NCBI RefSeq assembly: GCF_007741475.1
Contig: NZ_CP036261.1
Coordinates: 1,302,001 to 1,366,000, forward strand
Origin: Rosistilla ulvae
GTDB taxonomy: Bacteria; Planctomycetota; Planctomycetia; Pirellulales; Pirellulaceae
Reading direction: 5' to 3'
DNA: 64,000 nucleotides
The position numbers and the translations under genes were made by a program. Within the stretch, counting starts at the first letter, position 1; each line of letters starts with the position of its first letter. This document shows, piece by piece, positions 18,202 through 27,908 of the stretch. The notes below the pieces were generated by a model, which saw only the letters and a list, made by a program, of their open reading frames with translations, did no database searches and was not told where the DNA came from.

Positions 18202-21006
18202 TTACTCCGCGCCGTTTTCGTCATCGGGCGACGCGGTGTCGTCGGATGTCGCTTCGCTGTCGGATGCAGCTTCCGGAGCGGCCTCGCCATCGCTAGCCGG
18301 TGCCGAGGCATCAGCTGCGGTGACGGGAGCTGCCGCGGCAGCCTCTTCCTCTTCGGAAACCTCTTCCTTCGGAACGCGAACGATCGCCGCCAGCGAATCG
18401 CCTTCGCCAAGGTTCATGATCCGCACCCCTTGGGTGTTACGGCCGATCACGTTGATCTCTTCAGCGGCCACGCGTTGGATCTTGCCCCGCGCGGTCATCA
18501 TCAAGATCTCCTCGTCGCCATCGACTCGCAAGCTGCCGATCACCTGACCGTTTCGGTCGGTCGTCTTGATGTCGCGAACGCCTTTGCCGCCGCGATTCTG
18601 GACGCGGTACTTCGCCGACGACGATGTTTCGTCTTCGGTCGGGTCGGTGTCTCCGTTGGGGCCAAACGGCGTTCGCTTTCCGTATCCGCGTTCGCAGATC
18701 GTCAGCAGCGTGGCGTTTGGATCGGCCACGACCAAGCCGACCAAATGATCGTCTTTGCCCAGGCTGATTCCCTTCACGCCCGACGTGTTGCGGCCCATCG
18801 GGCGAGCGTCCGATTCGGAGAACCGGATCGCCATTCCCTTAGACGTCGACAGCACGACTTCGTCTTCGGGTTTGATGATCACAGCTTTGACCAATTCGTC
18901 CCCTTCACGCAACTTGATCGCGATGATCCCGCCTCGCTTGGGCCGACTGTAGTTTTCCAGCGGCGTCTTCTTGACCAATCCGCCCTGAGTCGCCATCAAC
19001 ACGAAGTGCCCGGGCAGATTGAAGTCGCGAACCGGCAGGCAGGCGGCGATCTTTTCGTCTTCAGCCAGCTGCAACAAGTTGACGATCGCGCGCCCGCGGC
19101 TCTCGCGGCTGAGGTTTGGCAGATCGTAAACCTTCTGCCAGTAGACCTTTCCTTTGGTGGTCAGGAACAGCAGATAAGCGTGCGTGCTGGCGACGAACAA
19201 GTGTTCGATCGGATCCTCTTCTTCGGTCGCCGCACCCTTGAGTCCCTTGCCGCCGCGACGCTGCGCCCGGTAGGTGCTCGAAGCGACGCGTTTGATGTAC
19301 CCGCGATGGCTGATCGTGACGACCATCGTCTCTTCGCGGATCAGGTCTTCCAAGTCGATATTGCCCAGCTCTTCGCCGCTGATCTCGGTGCGGCGGTTGT
19401 CGCCGAAGCGACGCATGATCTCTTCGAGATCCTCTTTGATCATGTCGTAGATCAGCTGTTGATCGGCCAGGATCTCGAGGTAGCCGGAGATCTCGATCAG
19501 CAATTGAGCGTGCTCTTCGCCCAGCTTTTCCTGCTCCAGGTTGACCAACTGGCCCAACCGCATTCGCAGGATTTCGTCAGCTTGAACGCTTGTCAAACTG
19601 TACGTATCGGAGACACCACGCTCCTGCTGGAACTGGTTGAATCCGGAGTCGCCCAAGGCGCGGGCCATCAGCGACGCAGGGCACTCGACGCCCATCAGTC
19701 CGATCTTCGCTTCGGGCTGCGTGCGGCTGGCGCGAATGATTTGGATGATCTGATCGATGTCGGCCAATGCCAACAACAGACCTTCGACCGAGTGCTTGCG
19801 GCGACGCGCTCGAGCCAACAGGAACTGAGTCCGGCGGCGGATTACGGTCACGCGATGGCGGACGAATTCCTGCAGGATCTCCCGCAAGTTCAATTCCCGC
19901 GGCTTGCCGTCGACCAGCGCCAACAAGATGATCGAGAAAGTGTCCTGCAGCGGCGAGAACTGATACAGCTGGTTCAGGACAACATCGGGATCGGCGTCGC
20001 GTTTGAGATCGATCACCAATCGGACCGGCTCTTTCAGATCGCTCTCGTCGCGGATCCCCGCGATCCCCTTGATGCGATCTCCGGTAACCAGGGCGGCGAT
20101 CTTTTCGACCACGCGGTCGCGAGCCTGTTGGAACGGGATCTCGTTGACGACGATCCGGTTGCGTTTCTTTTCCGTTTCGATGCGGCAGCGAGCGCGAACG
20201 ACCACGGTGCTGCGGCCGGTGTAATACCCGCGACGAATGCCTGCCCGGCCACAGATGATTCCGCCGGTCGGGAAGTCGGGGCCCTGGACGGTGTCCATCA
20301 ATTCGTCGATCGAAATGTCGGGATTTTCGACCAATTGAATGATCGCCGTGCAGATCTCTCTCAGATTGTGGGGCGGGATGCTGGTCGCCATACCGACCGC
20401 GATACCGTTGGATCCGTTGACCAGCAGGTTGGGGAACCGGCCGGGCAAAACCGTCGGTTCGGTGCGAGCCTCATCGTACGTCGGAACGTAATCGACGGTG
20501 TCCAGCTTGAGATCGTCCAGCATCATCGCGGCGACGGCGCTCAAGCGAGCTTCGGTATACCGCATCGCCGCGGCGGGCAGACCGGCGATCGAGCCGAAGT
20601 TTCCCTGTTTGTCGATCAACAGGTGCCGCATGTTCCATTCTTGCGCCATCCGAACCAAAGTCGGATAGATCACGCTTTCACCGTGCGGGTGGTAGTTACC
20701 CGACGTATCACCGGAGATCTTCGCACACTTGACCCGCCGCGATTGGGGGCCCAGGTTCAGATCGTTCATCGCGACCAAGATCCGGCGTTGGCTCGGCTTC
20801 AAACCGTCGCGAACGTCGGGCAACGCTCGGCTGACGATCACGCTCATCGCGTACGTCAGATAGCTCTCCCGCAACTCATCTTCGATCGGCAGGTCGACCA
20901 TTCGCAGGGCACCGTGCCCACCGCTGTCACCTCCGATGGGGATCGATGAACTGCCGCCGTTTTCGTTTTCGTCGCCGCTACCGTTTCCGTTCTCTTCGTC
21001 AGCCAA
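18202..21006 (-). CDS. gyrA: DNA gyrase subunit A
   Basis: A 934-residue type IIA topoisomerase A subunit, which with GyrB introduces negative supercoils. After a Gly/Asn/Glu-rich N-terminal tail come [29 protein letters not shown], the winged helix with catalytic Tyr150 ([11 protein letters not shown]), and the C-terminal six-bladed pinwheel, with GyrA-box-like QRRGGKG in the region after [13 protein letters not shown]. The presence of the GyrA box favours gyrase over topoisomerase IV ParC. In the quinolone-resistance region ([17 protein letters not shown]) the Ser equal to E. coli Ser83 is kept, but Asp82 is Glu and Asp87 is Pro. The acidic C-terminus is Ala/Glu/Ser-rich. hemG follows after 12 bases. 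Confidence 0.96.
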   Translation of the reverse strand: MADEENGNGSGDENENGGSSSIPIGGDSGGHGALRMVDLPIEDELRESYLTYAMSVIVSRALPDVRDGLKPSQRRILVAMNDLNLGPQSRRVKCAKISGDTSGNYHPHGESVIYPTLVRMAQEWNMRHLLIDKQGNFGSIAGLPAAAMRYTEARLSAVAAMMLDDLKLDTVDYVPTYDEARTEPTVLPGRFPNLLVNGSNGIAVGMATSIPPHNLREICTAIIQLVENPDISIDELMDTVQGPDFPTGGIICGRAGIRRGYYTGRSTVVVRARCRIETEKKRNRIVVNEIPFQQARDRVVEKIAALVTGDRIKGIAGIRDESDLKEPVRLVIDLKRDADPDVVLNQLYQFSPLQDTFSIILLALVDGKPRELNLREILQEFVRHRVTVIRRRTQFLLARARRRKHSVEGLLLALADIDQIIQIIRASRTQPEAKIGLMGVECPASLMARALGDSGFNQFQQERGVSDTYSLTSVQADEILRMRLGQLVNLEQEKLGEEHAQLLIEISGYLEILADQQLIYDMIKEDLEEIMRRFGDNRRTEISGEELGNIDLEDLIREETMVVTISHRGYIKRVASSTYRAQRRGGKGLKGAATEEEDPIEHLFVASTHAYLLFLTTKGKVYWQKVYDLPNLSRESRGRAIVNLLQLAEDEKIAACLPVRDFNLPGHFVLMATQGGLVKKTPLENYSRPKRGGIIAIKLREGDELVKAVIIKPEDEVVLSTSKGMAIRFSESDARPMGRNTSGVKGISLGKDDHLVGLVVADPNATLLTICERGYGKRTPFGPNGDTDPTEDETSSSAKYRVQNRGGKGVRDIKTTDRNGQVIGSLRVDGDEEILMMTARGKIQRVAAEEINVIGRNTQGVRIMNLGEGDSLAAIVRVPKEEVSEEEEAAAAAPVTAADASAPASDGEAAPEAASDSEATSDDTASPDDENGAE

Positions 21007-21317
21007 TGAAGCGTCCTTTGATTACTCTTTCACCACTGTCGCTGTCCGCACCGATCACCGGGTAAACGCCTAGGGTGGCACTTCAGATCGGGCGATTCAA
21101 AACTCTCGCATCCGGTGGAATCACCGTCGGCGCGAGCGATCATGGAACAGACCAAGAAAGACCTCGGCTTACCGCCATAAAACGGGCGGTTGGGACAAGG
21201 TATATCAGCAACACTATCGAGGCGGAAATTCTAACCGATTTCCGCCTGATTGACAACGGGCCAAGAGCTTCCGCGTTGAGTCGTAAGTGCTACGCGATAA
21301 AGAAGTTGCGTCGTGAT
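21007..21317. other. Spacer upstream of gyrA
   Basis: About 310 bases between gyrA and the GspE-like gene, both on the minus strand. The gyrA promoter should lie here. No convincing -35/-10 pair, repeat or RNA gene was recognised. Confidence 0.4.
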
Positions 21318-22661
21318 CTATTTGTTGCCGCTGCTAAAGATACGCCGCATCTCCTCGAGGCTCGTCGTGCCGCGAGCCACTGCCATGATCCCCTCGTCTT
21401 GCAGATTGCGATGCCCTTCGGCTTTTGCCACCTGCCGCAGCTTGTTGACGTCGCCGGTTTTCAGCAGCGCATCCTTCAGTTTTGGGCCGACGGTCAGCAG
21501 TTCATAAATCCCAAATCGGCCGTAATAGCCGCGATTGGCACACTTTGGGCAAGGGGGAAGCGGAGCGGGATTCCCCTTCTCATCGACCTGTTGTTCGATC
21601 GGCGGCGGCACAAACGGCTGGTACATCATCGCTACGCGGCCCTGCGGAATTCCCAGCTTTTGCAGCAATTGCGGCGGCGGAGTGAAGCCTTGGCGGCAGG
21701 TTTCGCACAACCGACGGGCCAGTCGCACGTTGGTGACGTGCGACAGCATATCGACGATCTCCTTGGCGGTGCCGCGATATTTGTGGACCAACCGGGCACA
21801 AGCTTCCACGGCATCGCTGGCCACGATCCGCGAGATCACCTGTTTTTCGATCTTGGTTTGCCCATGCAGCAGCTTGATCGTTTCCTCGTCGTACAGCTCT
21901 GGCATCACAAACACGTCGGGCTCACGCAGCGAAAGCGCCCGCACGGCATCGCGAGCTGTGTCGTTTTTGGCGTCGGGGCCAAAGTAGTTCGGGCTGACGT
22001 TGATGATGTCCGGTTCGTCGCTCCCCTTCGGCTCGATCGCCTGGAAATCGCTGACAAATTTATCGGCAGCTTCCAATGCGATCGTCCACGACGTCGTCAG
22101 ACCGCCCCCCTTGGGAGCACTGATCACGACCATGTGCCCTTTATCGTTGAGCGCTTCTTTCAGCTGGACCTGCATCTTGTCGCGCATCCCCAGATCGTCG
22201 AGCGTCTTGAAGGGGATTTCCTTCTTGTCCAGGGTCAGCATCACCCGCTCGCCCGTCGGAACCCCCTGGCTCTGAATCTTGACGTTGTATTTGTCGCGCC
22301 CCAGGATCGCCAGCGTTTTGCCTTGCTGAGCGTTCTTGCGATCGGCGGGATTCATCCGGCACAACGTTTTCGCGGCGACAAGCATCGCGTCCCCCGCGTC
22401 GCGCGGCAGCGGCGGCAATTGCTCCCACATGCCATCGATTTGATAACGCATGTTGACCATTTGAGCGTTGTAATCGAGCATCAGATGGGTCGCTCGATTG
22501 GCAAACGCGTGCCCCAATTGCCCCGCCAAAACGGGAAAACCTGGCGACTGGCGCGCCGAGATCAGCAAGCCTTGGGCGAGCCCCGAATCCTCGTGAATCC
22601 CTTTAAATTCGCAAGGTGCTACGGTCTGCCAAAGTTGGGGTTCTTCTTGTTGCTTGGCCAT
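21318..22661 (-). CDS. GspE/PilB-like ATPase homologue with degenerate nucleotide-binding site
   Basis: The frame extends to 22727, but the ATG at 22661 (MAKQQEEPQLW) is preferred; product 447 residues. The fold is that of type II secretion/type IV pilus assembly ATPases: an N2-like domain (NRATHLMLDYN), a core, and the zinc-binding CETC (319-322) ... CPKCANRGYYGRFGIYELL (about 359-377), which is diagnostic of GspE/PilB. The Walker A loop reads APKGGGLTT (182-190), with Leu188 where the essential Lys should be, and the Walker B region LREPDVFVMPELYDEET lacks the GE(I/M)RD signature. Frame and reading are clean, so this looks like a conserved non-hydrolysing paralogue rather than a broken gene. 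No secretion genes are adjacent. Confidence 0.85.
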   Translation of the reverse strand: MAKQQEEPQLWQTVAPCEFKGIHEDSGLAQGLLISARQSPGFPVLAGQLGHAFANRATHLMLDYNAQMVNMRYQIDGMWEQLPPLPRDAGDAMLVAAKTLCRMNPADRKNAQQGKTLAILGRDKYNVKIQSQGVPTGERVMLTLDKKEIPFKTLDDLGMRDKMQVQLKEALNDKGHMVVISAPKGGGLTTSWTIALEAADKFVSDFQAIEPKGSDEPDIINVSPNYFGPDAKNDTARDAVRALSLREPDVFVMPELYDEETIKLLHGQTKIEKQVISRIVASDAVEACARLVHKYRGTAKEIVDMLSHVTNVRLARRLCETCRQGFTPPPQLLQKLGIPQGRVAMMYQPFVPPPIEQQVDEKGNPAPLPPCPKCANRGYYGRFGIYELLTVGPKLKDALLKTGDVNKLRQVAKAEGHRNLQDEGIMAVARGTTSLEEMRRIFSSGNK

Positions 22662-22896
22662 AGAGATCAAAGAAAAGTGGGAATGTGAGGGGGATTCAAG
22701 GGGTTCAGAGCCCGGAAAAGCTTGCAATTCCTATTGTCGCTCGAATCGAGCCTGCGAACAAGAGCAGCCCAAACAGCAAGTTCCCCTTGCGGGGGTGGCT
22801 CTGCAATATCGGATCGGCAAAATCCGCCGTGCTACAATAGCCGCTCCGCCCCCGCTGGCAACGATTCCCCCTACCCCTATACCTCCGACAGGCAAG

Positions 22897-24171
22897 ATGA
22901 AACGATCCTTCGCGTTGATGCTGGTTCTGCTGCTCCCCCCCGTCCTACTAACCGCCCAAGAGGCGAAGGACGAAGACGTTTCCCAAGCTCTGACCGCGAT
23001 GGTCGCCTCGGCGAAGCAGACGCCCGAGATGCGGTGGGTCGACCAATCAGGCCCCGTTCACTCGTTGCTCTACGCGGGCGAAGACTATCGCGGCAAGCCG
23101 ACCGAGGTTTTCGCCTTCTACGCCTCGCCAACCACCCTTGGCGAAGGGACTGCCGATGCCAAGTACCCCGCCGTGGTGCTGATCCATGGTGGCGGCGGGA
23201 CCGCGTTTGCCGAATGGGTTTGGTTGTGGGCCAAGCGAGGCTACGCGGCGATCGCGATGGATCTTGGCGGCAGCCGCCCCAGCGCTCCCAAGTTCAATCC
23301 TCAGACAGGAGTTCCGATTGCCAATCAGGGCTACCCCGCCAACACGCGGACTCGACTGGAAAACGGCGGCCCCAACCAGGGACACGTCGAAAAGTTTGAT
23401 TCGATCGGCGGCGAGGTCTCCGACGACTGGCCCTTCCACGCTGCGGCCTCGGTCTTGCGAGCTCATTCGCTGATCCGTTCGTTCGAGGACGTCGATGCCG
23501 AGCGGATCGCAATGACGGGGATCAGCTGGGGCGGGTACACGACCTGTCTGGCCGCTTCGCTGGACGACCGCTTCAAGGCGGCAGTCCCTGTCTACGGCTG
23601 TGGCTTCTTGCACGAAGGGGAGTCGGTGCAGAAGCCGTCGATCGACCGCTTGGGCGACCGCCGCGACGACTGGGTCGCGGTCTATGATCCGGGCAGCCAG
23701 TTGCGTCATTGCCGCGTCCCGATCCTGTTCGTCAACGGCACCAACGATGTCCACTATCCACTGGACAGCTACCAGAAAAGCTTCGACGTCGTCCCTGGGA
23801 CCAAGCAGATGCGGATCGAAGTGAAAATGGGACACAGCCATCCCGCCGGCTGGAAGCCTCGGGAGATCGGCCAGTTCATCGATTCGTATTGCCGTGACGG
23901 AAAGGCATTGCCCGTGCCAGGAACTCCGCAGATCGATGGCGATGTCGTCACGTTGCAATACGCCAGCGAGGTGCCACTGAAATCAGCCAGTCTGCATTAC
24001 ACCACCGACAGCGGCCCGCGAGCGAAACGCGACTGGCAGACAGTCGTCGCCAAGATCGATGGCCCAACGATCACCGCTCCCAAACCACCCGCCGATGCGA
24101 ACACATGGTTCTTGTCGTTAACCGACAACCGCGACGCGATGGTAACGACCGCCGTGCAGTTCGAAGATTAG
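22897..24171 (+). CDS. Secreted alpha/beta hydrolase (dienelactone/acetyl-xylan-esterase-like)
   Basis: The ATG at 22897 begins a signal peptide (KRSFALMLVLLLPPVLLTAQ); upstream open frame is ignored. The product has 424 residues. The alpha/beta hydrolase core shows the oxyanion segment VLIHGGGGTAFAEWV, the nucleophile elbow GISWGGY (Ser210) and a candidate catalytic His in MGHSHPAGW (His313 or His315). The core is followed by a small C-terminal beta domain. Such proteins are exported esterases or S9-like peptidases; in planctomycetes many act on deacetylation of algal or plant polysaccharides. A strong hairpin follows the stop at 24198-24216. Confidence 0.82.
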   Translation: MKRSFALMLVLLLPPVLLTAQEAKDEDVSQALTAMVASAKQTPEMRWVDQSGPVHSLLYAGEDYRGKPTEVFAFYASPTTLGEGTADAKYPAVVLIHGGGGTAFAEWVWLWAKRGYAAIAMDLGGSRPSAPKFNPQTGVPIANQGYPANTRTRLENGGPNQGHVEKFDSIGGEVSDDWPFHAAASVLRAHSLIRSFEDVDAERIAMTGISWGGYTTCLAASLDDRFKAAVPVYGCGFLHEGESVQKPSIDRLGDRRDDWVAVYDPGSQLRHCRVPILFVNGTNDVHYPLDSYQKSFDVVPGTKQMRIEVKMGHSHPAGWKPREIGQFIDSYCRDGKALPVPGTPQIDGDVVTLQYASEVPLKSASLHYTTDSGPRAKRDWQTVVAKIDGPTITAPKPPADANTWFLSLTDNRDAMVTTAVQFED

Positions 24172-24919
24172 AACGCTGCGGAATTCAATCGGCTTCACCC
24201 GCCGCGGCGCGGCGGGTTTGTTGCCTTTCCAACTGGCTAGCTACGATTCTCCATTGTGGATGACCGGAATCATCGACGTGTTGATTCACTTCGCCGTGGG
24301 AGGACGCTTGCCTGTTTGCGTTGTCGCCAGGTGCTTTTCACCTGCTCCTTGGGCCGGTCCAACAGACAAACGCTGCATAAGCATCCAGCCGTCGGCGCGA
24401 TGTTCCGCCTTCTGCGACCGATAGCGCCCTTGTCCTGAACCGTTAAGAGGACAGGTACACGACCGGCAGCGCGGCAATCAATTGTCCGCCTCTTCTCTGC
24501 TGATCCCTTGCGTCCCCTCGCACTGCGGGAATCACGTGAGCAAGCCTGGCAACCGACGAGGCTGTTGTGCCTTTGGGTCCCAGATGTTGTCTCATTCTTT
24601 GCCCTGTAGATTAACCGTCACCCCATGAAAGGAACCACCGATGTGCTGTGATGTTTTGTCCACAATGAGGTGAAGGGCGGGTGAAGATTGGCGCAATAAA
24701 TGTTTCTTCCCAGTCAAACATGTTGACCAAATTTTGCGAGGGGCCGATATTTCGAGCGTCGGAGATAACCTTCCTCACCGTGCAAATTGCCGGTACCAGC
24801 GCAGCGAGGAACTCGAGGCTTTGCGAGATTGCGTTCTTCTCAAGTGTTGAGAATGCATTCCTCCGATCAAGCCTGCCATCTTCACTTCACCTTAACGCAA
24901 ATTGAACCTGGAGCCATCC
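24172..24919. other. Long intergenic region before the DUF1559 gene
   Basis: About 750 bases with no supported gene; all frames are short and of poor coding character. It holds the 24198-24216 hairpin repeat at its left end and the promoter and GGAG ribosome site of the DUF1559 gene at its right end. The sequence becomes more AT-rich from about 24600. Confidence 0.5.
24198..24216. repeat. GC hairpin repeat, copy 1 (terminator-like)
   Basis: CCCGCCGC-GGC-GCGGCGGG, an 8-bp perfect stem with a 3-base loop followed by TTTGTTG. It lies 26 bases after the hydrolase stop and looks like a rho-independent terminator. About 30 flanking bases are shared with copies at 26577 and 30424, so it belongs to a dispersed repeat family. 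Confidence 0.8.
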
Positions 24920-25915
24920 ATGAAAGTTCGTTCTCGTAAATCCGCTTTCACACTAGTTGAGCTGCTGGTCGTGATCGCGATCATTGGTATCCTCGTCGGT
25001 CTTCTGCTTCCCGCCGTACAAACCGCGCGGGAGGCCGCCCGCCGAATGCAGTGCACCAACCACCTGAAGCAACTTGGTTTGGCGCTACACAATTACCACG
25101 ACACGCACCGCTATTTCCCCTACGGGTATCGGCTGGGAGAAATTGGAAATCGCGATTGTTGGTATCAGCGGATTTTGCCATACGTCGAACAGAGTGCACT
25201 TCAAGACACATACGAACTTTGCATTCGCACTCCGACATCCGCTGGTGGGAACTTGAGTGGAGGTTCTTCGCCCGTCTACACCATTCCACCAACTTTCCAA
25301 GGCAAGCCTCTGGGAAGTGCAGTTGTCCCGACATTTGCGTGCCCTTCGGATCCCTCGGGACCCGCCCGATGTCGTGGCAATCAAATTGGCAATTACGTGT
25401 TATCCAACGGAAGCGACTTTTTTAAACGGACCAACAGTCCATCGAGTTCCACCAAGGGAATGTTCTACTTCGAATCGTCGACGGGATTTAATAATTTGAT
25501 CGACGGAAGCTCCAATACCGTGATGGGCAGTGAAATCATTATTCGGGGCAACAATCGAGACGGGCACGTTTACGATGGAGGAGCTTATTGGCAAGGAGCC
25601 AATCACGGTGAAGGCTTCTTCTCAACCCAGCAAGCCCCCAACACAACACTTCCCGATCTGATTGTTCGCAGCGACACCAATTTCAACGAATGCACCAATG
25701 GCAACTGGGACCGATTTGCTCCATGTGAAGATGTTGGCTATAGCGATGCCAACGCCAGCGGCGGCTATCGAAACTCGGCCCGTAGTTTTCACCCCGGTGG
25801 TGTCAACTTGTTGATGGGAGACGCTTCGGTCCGGTTCATGAGCGAGACCATCGATCTCAACACGTGGCGTGGATTGGGGACGATGCAGAATGGTGAAGTT
25901 CTTGGTGATTTCTAG
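24920..25915 (+). CDS. DUF1559 pseudopilin-like protein
   Basis: A 331-residue protein of the DUF1559 family, characteristic of planctomycetes. The ATG at 24920, with GGAG seven bases upstream, gives [22 protein letters not shown], a type IV prepilin/GspG-like signal (cleavage before F, Glu at +5) and N-terminal helix. The helix continues into [31 protein letters not shown], the DUF1559 hallmark, and the C-terminus has [17 protein letters not shown]. Processing by a prepilin peptidase and assembly into, or anchoring in, the inner membrane is expected. A small lipoprotein gene follows. Composition is more AT-rich than the flanking core genes. Confidence 0.93.
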   Translation: MKVRSRKSAFTLVELLVVIAIIGILVGLLLPAVQTAREAARRMQCTNHLKQLGLALHNYHDTHRYFPYGYRLGEIGNRDCWYQRILPYVEQSALQDTYELCIRTPTSAGGNLSGGSSPVYTIPPTFQGKPLGSAVVPTFACPSDPSGPARCRGNQIGNYVLSNGSDFFKRTNSPSSSTKGMFYFESSTGFNNLIDGSSNTVMGSEIIIRGNNRDGHVYDGGAYWQGANHGEGFFSTQQAPNTTLPDLIVRSDTNFNECTNGNWDRFAPCEDVGYSDANASGGYRNSARSFHPGGVNLLMGDASVRFMSETIDLNTWRGLGTMQNGEVLGDF

Positions 25916-26024
25916 CCTAGAGATTCGAATTGCACCGAGATTGACAGCTGCAGGATCCGTATGCGATCGATCTTCAACAAAACTCCGTCCGCAACATTGT
26001 TCAATTTATCAAGTGAGTACGTTC

Positions 26025-26486
26025 ATGACGAAACTTCCTAACCCTAAATCCAATACCTCCGGCATGAAAGTATGCATTTTCCTGTACGGCGTCTTGGTGG
26101 TTCTTTGCACCGGATGTTCAGGGGATAACAACTCGGGATTGGTCGCCGTTTCCGGGACGGTGACGATCGACGGCAGCCCGTTGCCTCAAGGCAAGATCGT
26201 CTTGGAGCCATCAACGGATGCTGGCGAGCGGCCCTTTGCAGGCTCGATCAATGATGGCAAGTTTCAGATCGAAGCTTCGCCGGGCAATAAGACGGTGCGG
26301 ATTACTGCTACGCGTGTCGAATCGCCCGCGAAGATCTCTCGAAAGATGCAACGCGTTATGGAATCTGATGTCGCGGGATCGATGCCAGTGCAGTACATTC
26401 CCACGCATTACAATCGCGATTCGGACCTGACGGTGGAAATTACTGCCGAGGGGCCCAATGATCTCAATTGGGAACTGAAAAAGTAA
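26025..26486 (+). CDS. Small exported lipoprotein paired with DUF1559 gene
   Basis: About 153 residues from the ATG at 26025 (ATG 26064 is an alternative start closer to the signal). The signal KVCIFLYGVLVVLCTGCSGD ends in a lipobox-like TGC, giving a lipid-anchored Cys. The mature part has a beta-sandwich (transthyretin/carboxypeptidase-regulatory-like) pattern: VAVSGTVTIDGSPLPQGKIVLEPS, and a C-terminal HYNRDSDLTVEI. Its position 110 bases after a DUF1559 gene, repeated with a second pair at 58.7-60.3 kb, suggests a functional unit. The molecular role is unknown. Confidence 0.82.
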   Translation: MTKLPNPKSNTSGMKVCIFLYGVLVVLCTGCSGDNNSGLVAVSGTVTIDGSPLPQGKIVLEPSTDAGERPFAGSINDGKFQIEASPGNKTVRITATRVESPAKISRKMQRVMESDVAGSMPVQYIPTHYNRDSDLTVEITAEGPNDLNWELKK

Positions 26487-26781
26487 GTGAGTCGTCAGGT
26501 CGGAGGCTCTGGCACACCAGCAGCAAATCTTGCTCCACGTCGGATCATCGACGGCCAGCCGACTCATTCAGGTTCACCCGCCGCGGCGCGGCGGGTTTGT
26601 TGGCGTCCCAGGTAGATCGCCAATTGAGATCGCCTGTTGCGAACGTTCAGTTCGCGCCAAATGCCGAGATTTCAAACGCACGATACAGGTGAGCGCGCCT
26701 GTCGCGTTCGGAGTCTGTTTGTGTTTCGGAATTTCCACAGAATTCGCAGCGTGCTTGGCACAAACTCGGAATCCACGTCAC
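26487..26781. other. Intergenic region carrying repeat copy 2
   Basis: About 295 bases between convergent genes. It contains the GC hairpin repeat at 26577-26595 and about 25 further bases also shared with the end of the transporter gene at 30.4 kb. No gene is supported. Confidence 0.5.
26577..26595. repeat. GC hairpin repeat, copy 2
   Basis: Same 8-bp stem, 3-base loop hairpin as at 24198. Here the match to the 30424 copy extends to about 47 bases (26575-26620), running on through GGCGTCCCAGGTAGATCGCC, with one or two differences. Read on the minus strand, the copy would encode LAIYLGRQQTRRAAAGE followed by two residues and a stop, the same end as the transporter gene. Confidence 0.8.
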
Positions 26782-27585
26782 TTAGATTTGGCTTGCAATA
26801 TTTCTGAACTTTCGCGGAAGCATTTGTTGAATGCGACGGCCCGTCGACAACGGGATGGTTTTCACTAAATCAACGCGACTCATCACCCCCTGCCTTAGCA
26901 GCAAATTCCTCCACTGGTTTTTCCAGTGCCGACCTGCTCTTCGATTGTTTTCGGGGCGTGCAATCAACCATTCGAAATCAATTGTGGGCATCGCGCAGCG
27001 TCTCGCATTTTTTGCAAATTGGTGAACAACCGACGGCATGCTTAAAAAAGGCTCGTCCGTCGAAAAGACGCTGATTAGTCGCATTTTGGGATGGGCGTAC
27101 TTGCGATCCATCATCTCCATAAACTCTAGAGACTCGTCTATCAACTTTTGCGTCCTGTCTGCCACCGTAGATTCGCAAAGCAGCTCGGGGCCTTCATCGA
27201 AACGACGATAGTAAACAAATACGATTTCTCGTTGCGGGTCCGTTAGGATTCTGGTTAACCGATCGATCCTTCGGTTCAAGGTCTCCTTTGCGTGCGAATC
27301 TTCCAACGGATTGCCGTGCACGTGCGCTATATTTGGATAGTTTCGAAAGACAACGACTTCTTGGTTGGGCCAGCGAAAGTGAGGTGATCGGATATATGCA
27401 TCGCGACTGCGAACCTCAAGGAAGTCATTTGCAATAATAGAAGTTACTGCCCGAAGCCCATCGTGTAAGTTCCACAACCAATCAAATGGAAGACTTGCTT
27501 GCCGTAGATAAAAGTGGCGAAGGATCAAAGCGACATCGCATCCGCCTCCGAGGGAAACCACAACCTGATTTCGCGTTCTGTTCAC
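26782..27585 (-). CDS. DUF1796 papain-like cysteine peptidase family protein
   Basis: A 267-residue protein starting at a GTG at 27585 with AGGGGG upstream. The N-terminal signature VVVSLGGGCDVALILRHF (candidate catalytic Cys16) followed by LPFDWLWN is that of the DUF1796 family, predicted to be papain-like cysteine peptidases and often found in surface-polysaccharide clusters. Conserved-looking segments include VYYRRFDEGPELL and LISVFSTDEPF. It lies with an FkbM methyltransferase pseudogene and a GT61 glycosyltransferase, which supports a link to cell-surface glycans. Whether it really cleaves peptides is not established. Confidence 0.78.
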   Translation of the reverse strand: MNRTRNQVVVSLGGGCDVALILRHFYLRQASLPFDWLWNLHDGLRAVTSIIANDFLEVRSRDAYIRSPHFRWPNQEVVVFRNYPNIAHVHGNPLEDSHAKETLNRRIDRLTRILTDPQREIVFVYYRRFDEGPELLCESTVADRTQKLIDESLEFMEMMDRKYAHPKMRLISVFSTDEPFLSMPSVVHQFAKNARRCAMPTIDFEWLIARPENNRRAGRHWKNQWRNLLLRQGVMSRVDLVKTIPLSTGRRIQQMLPRKFRNIASQI

Positions 27586-27908
27586 AACTCATTCCCCCTA
27601 ACGATTTCCATGGCTATTGGGCTCGCACATGATTTATTTAACACGCCACTCGCCTCTCCCCCTCGTTTGGTAAGTCTGGTTCTCTAGCAAAGTCGTAGAT
27701 CGTACGTCAACAAGCGTTGTAAACTTTTACAATTCGAAACAGCGAAATAGAAACTCCTTTCATCAGCAACGCCTCCCACCTTTTGCGATGACGAGTTCGA
27801 TGGGCGGGCGACGCTGTGATTTACCGTGGAAGCGGCTATGGGGTCTGCTATCGGTCTCGAGTTTTCGGACAACTCAAAAGGTGCATGTTTTCCTGAGAGA
27901 CAGGGTTC
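27586..27908. other. Spacer before the FkbM pseudogene
   Basis: About 320 bases with no intact gene. The DUF1796 promoter (minus strand) should lie near 27600. The right end may include the lost 5' end of the FkbM gene, but no clear homology was seen before about 27909. Confidence 0.4.

Noticed and set aside
18082-20949. Long plus-strand open frame of 955 codons opposite gyrA
   Set aside because: It is the antisense shadow of gyrA, low in recognisable domains and rich in Asp/Gln/Val as usual for shadows of GC-rich genes.
24218-24438. Short frames in the spacer before the DUF1559 gene
   Set aside because: No conserved motif or ribosome site and codon use is unlike neighbouring genes.
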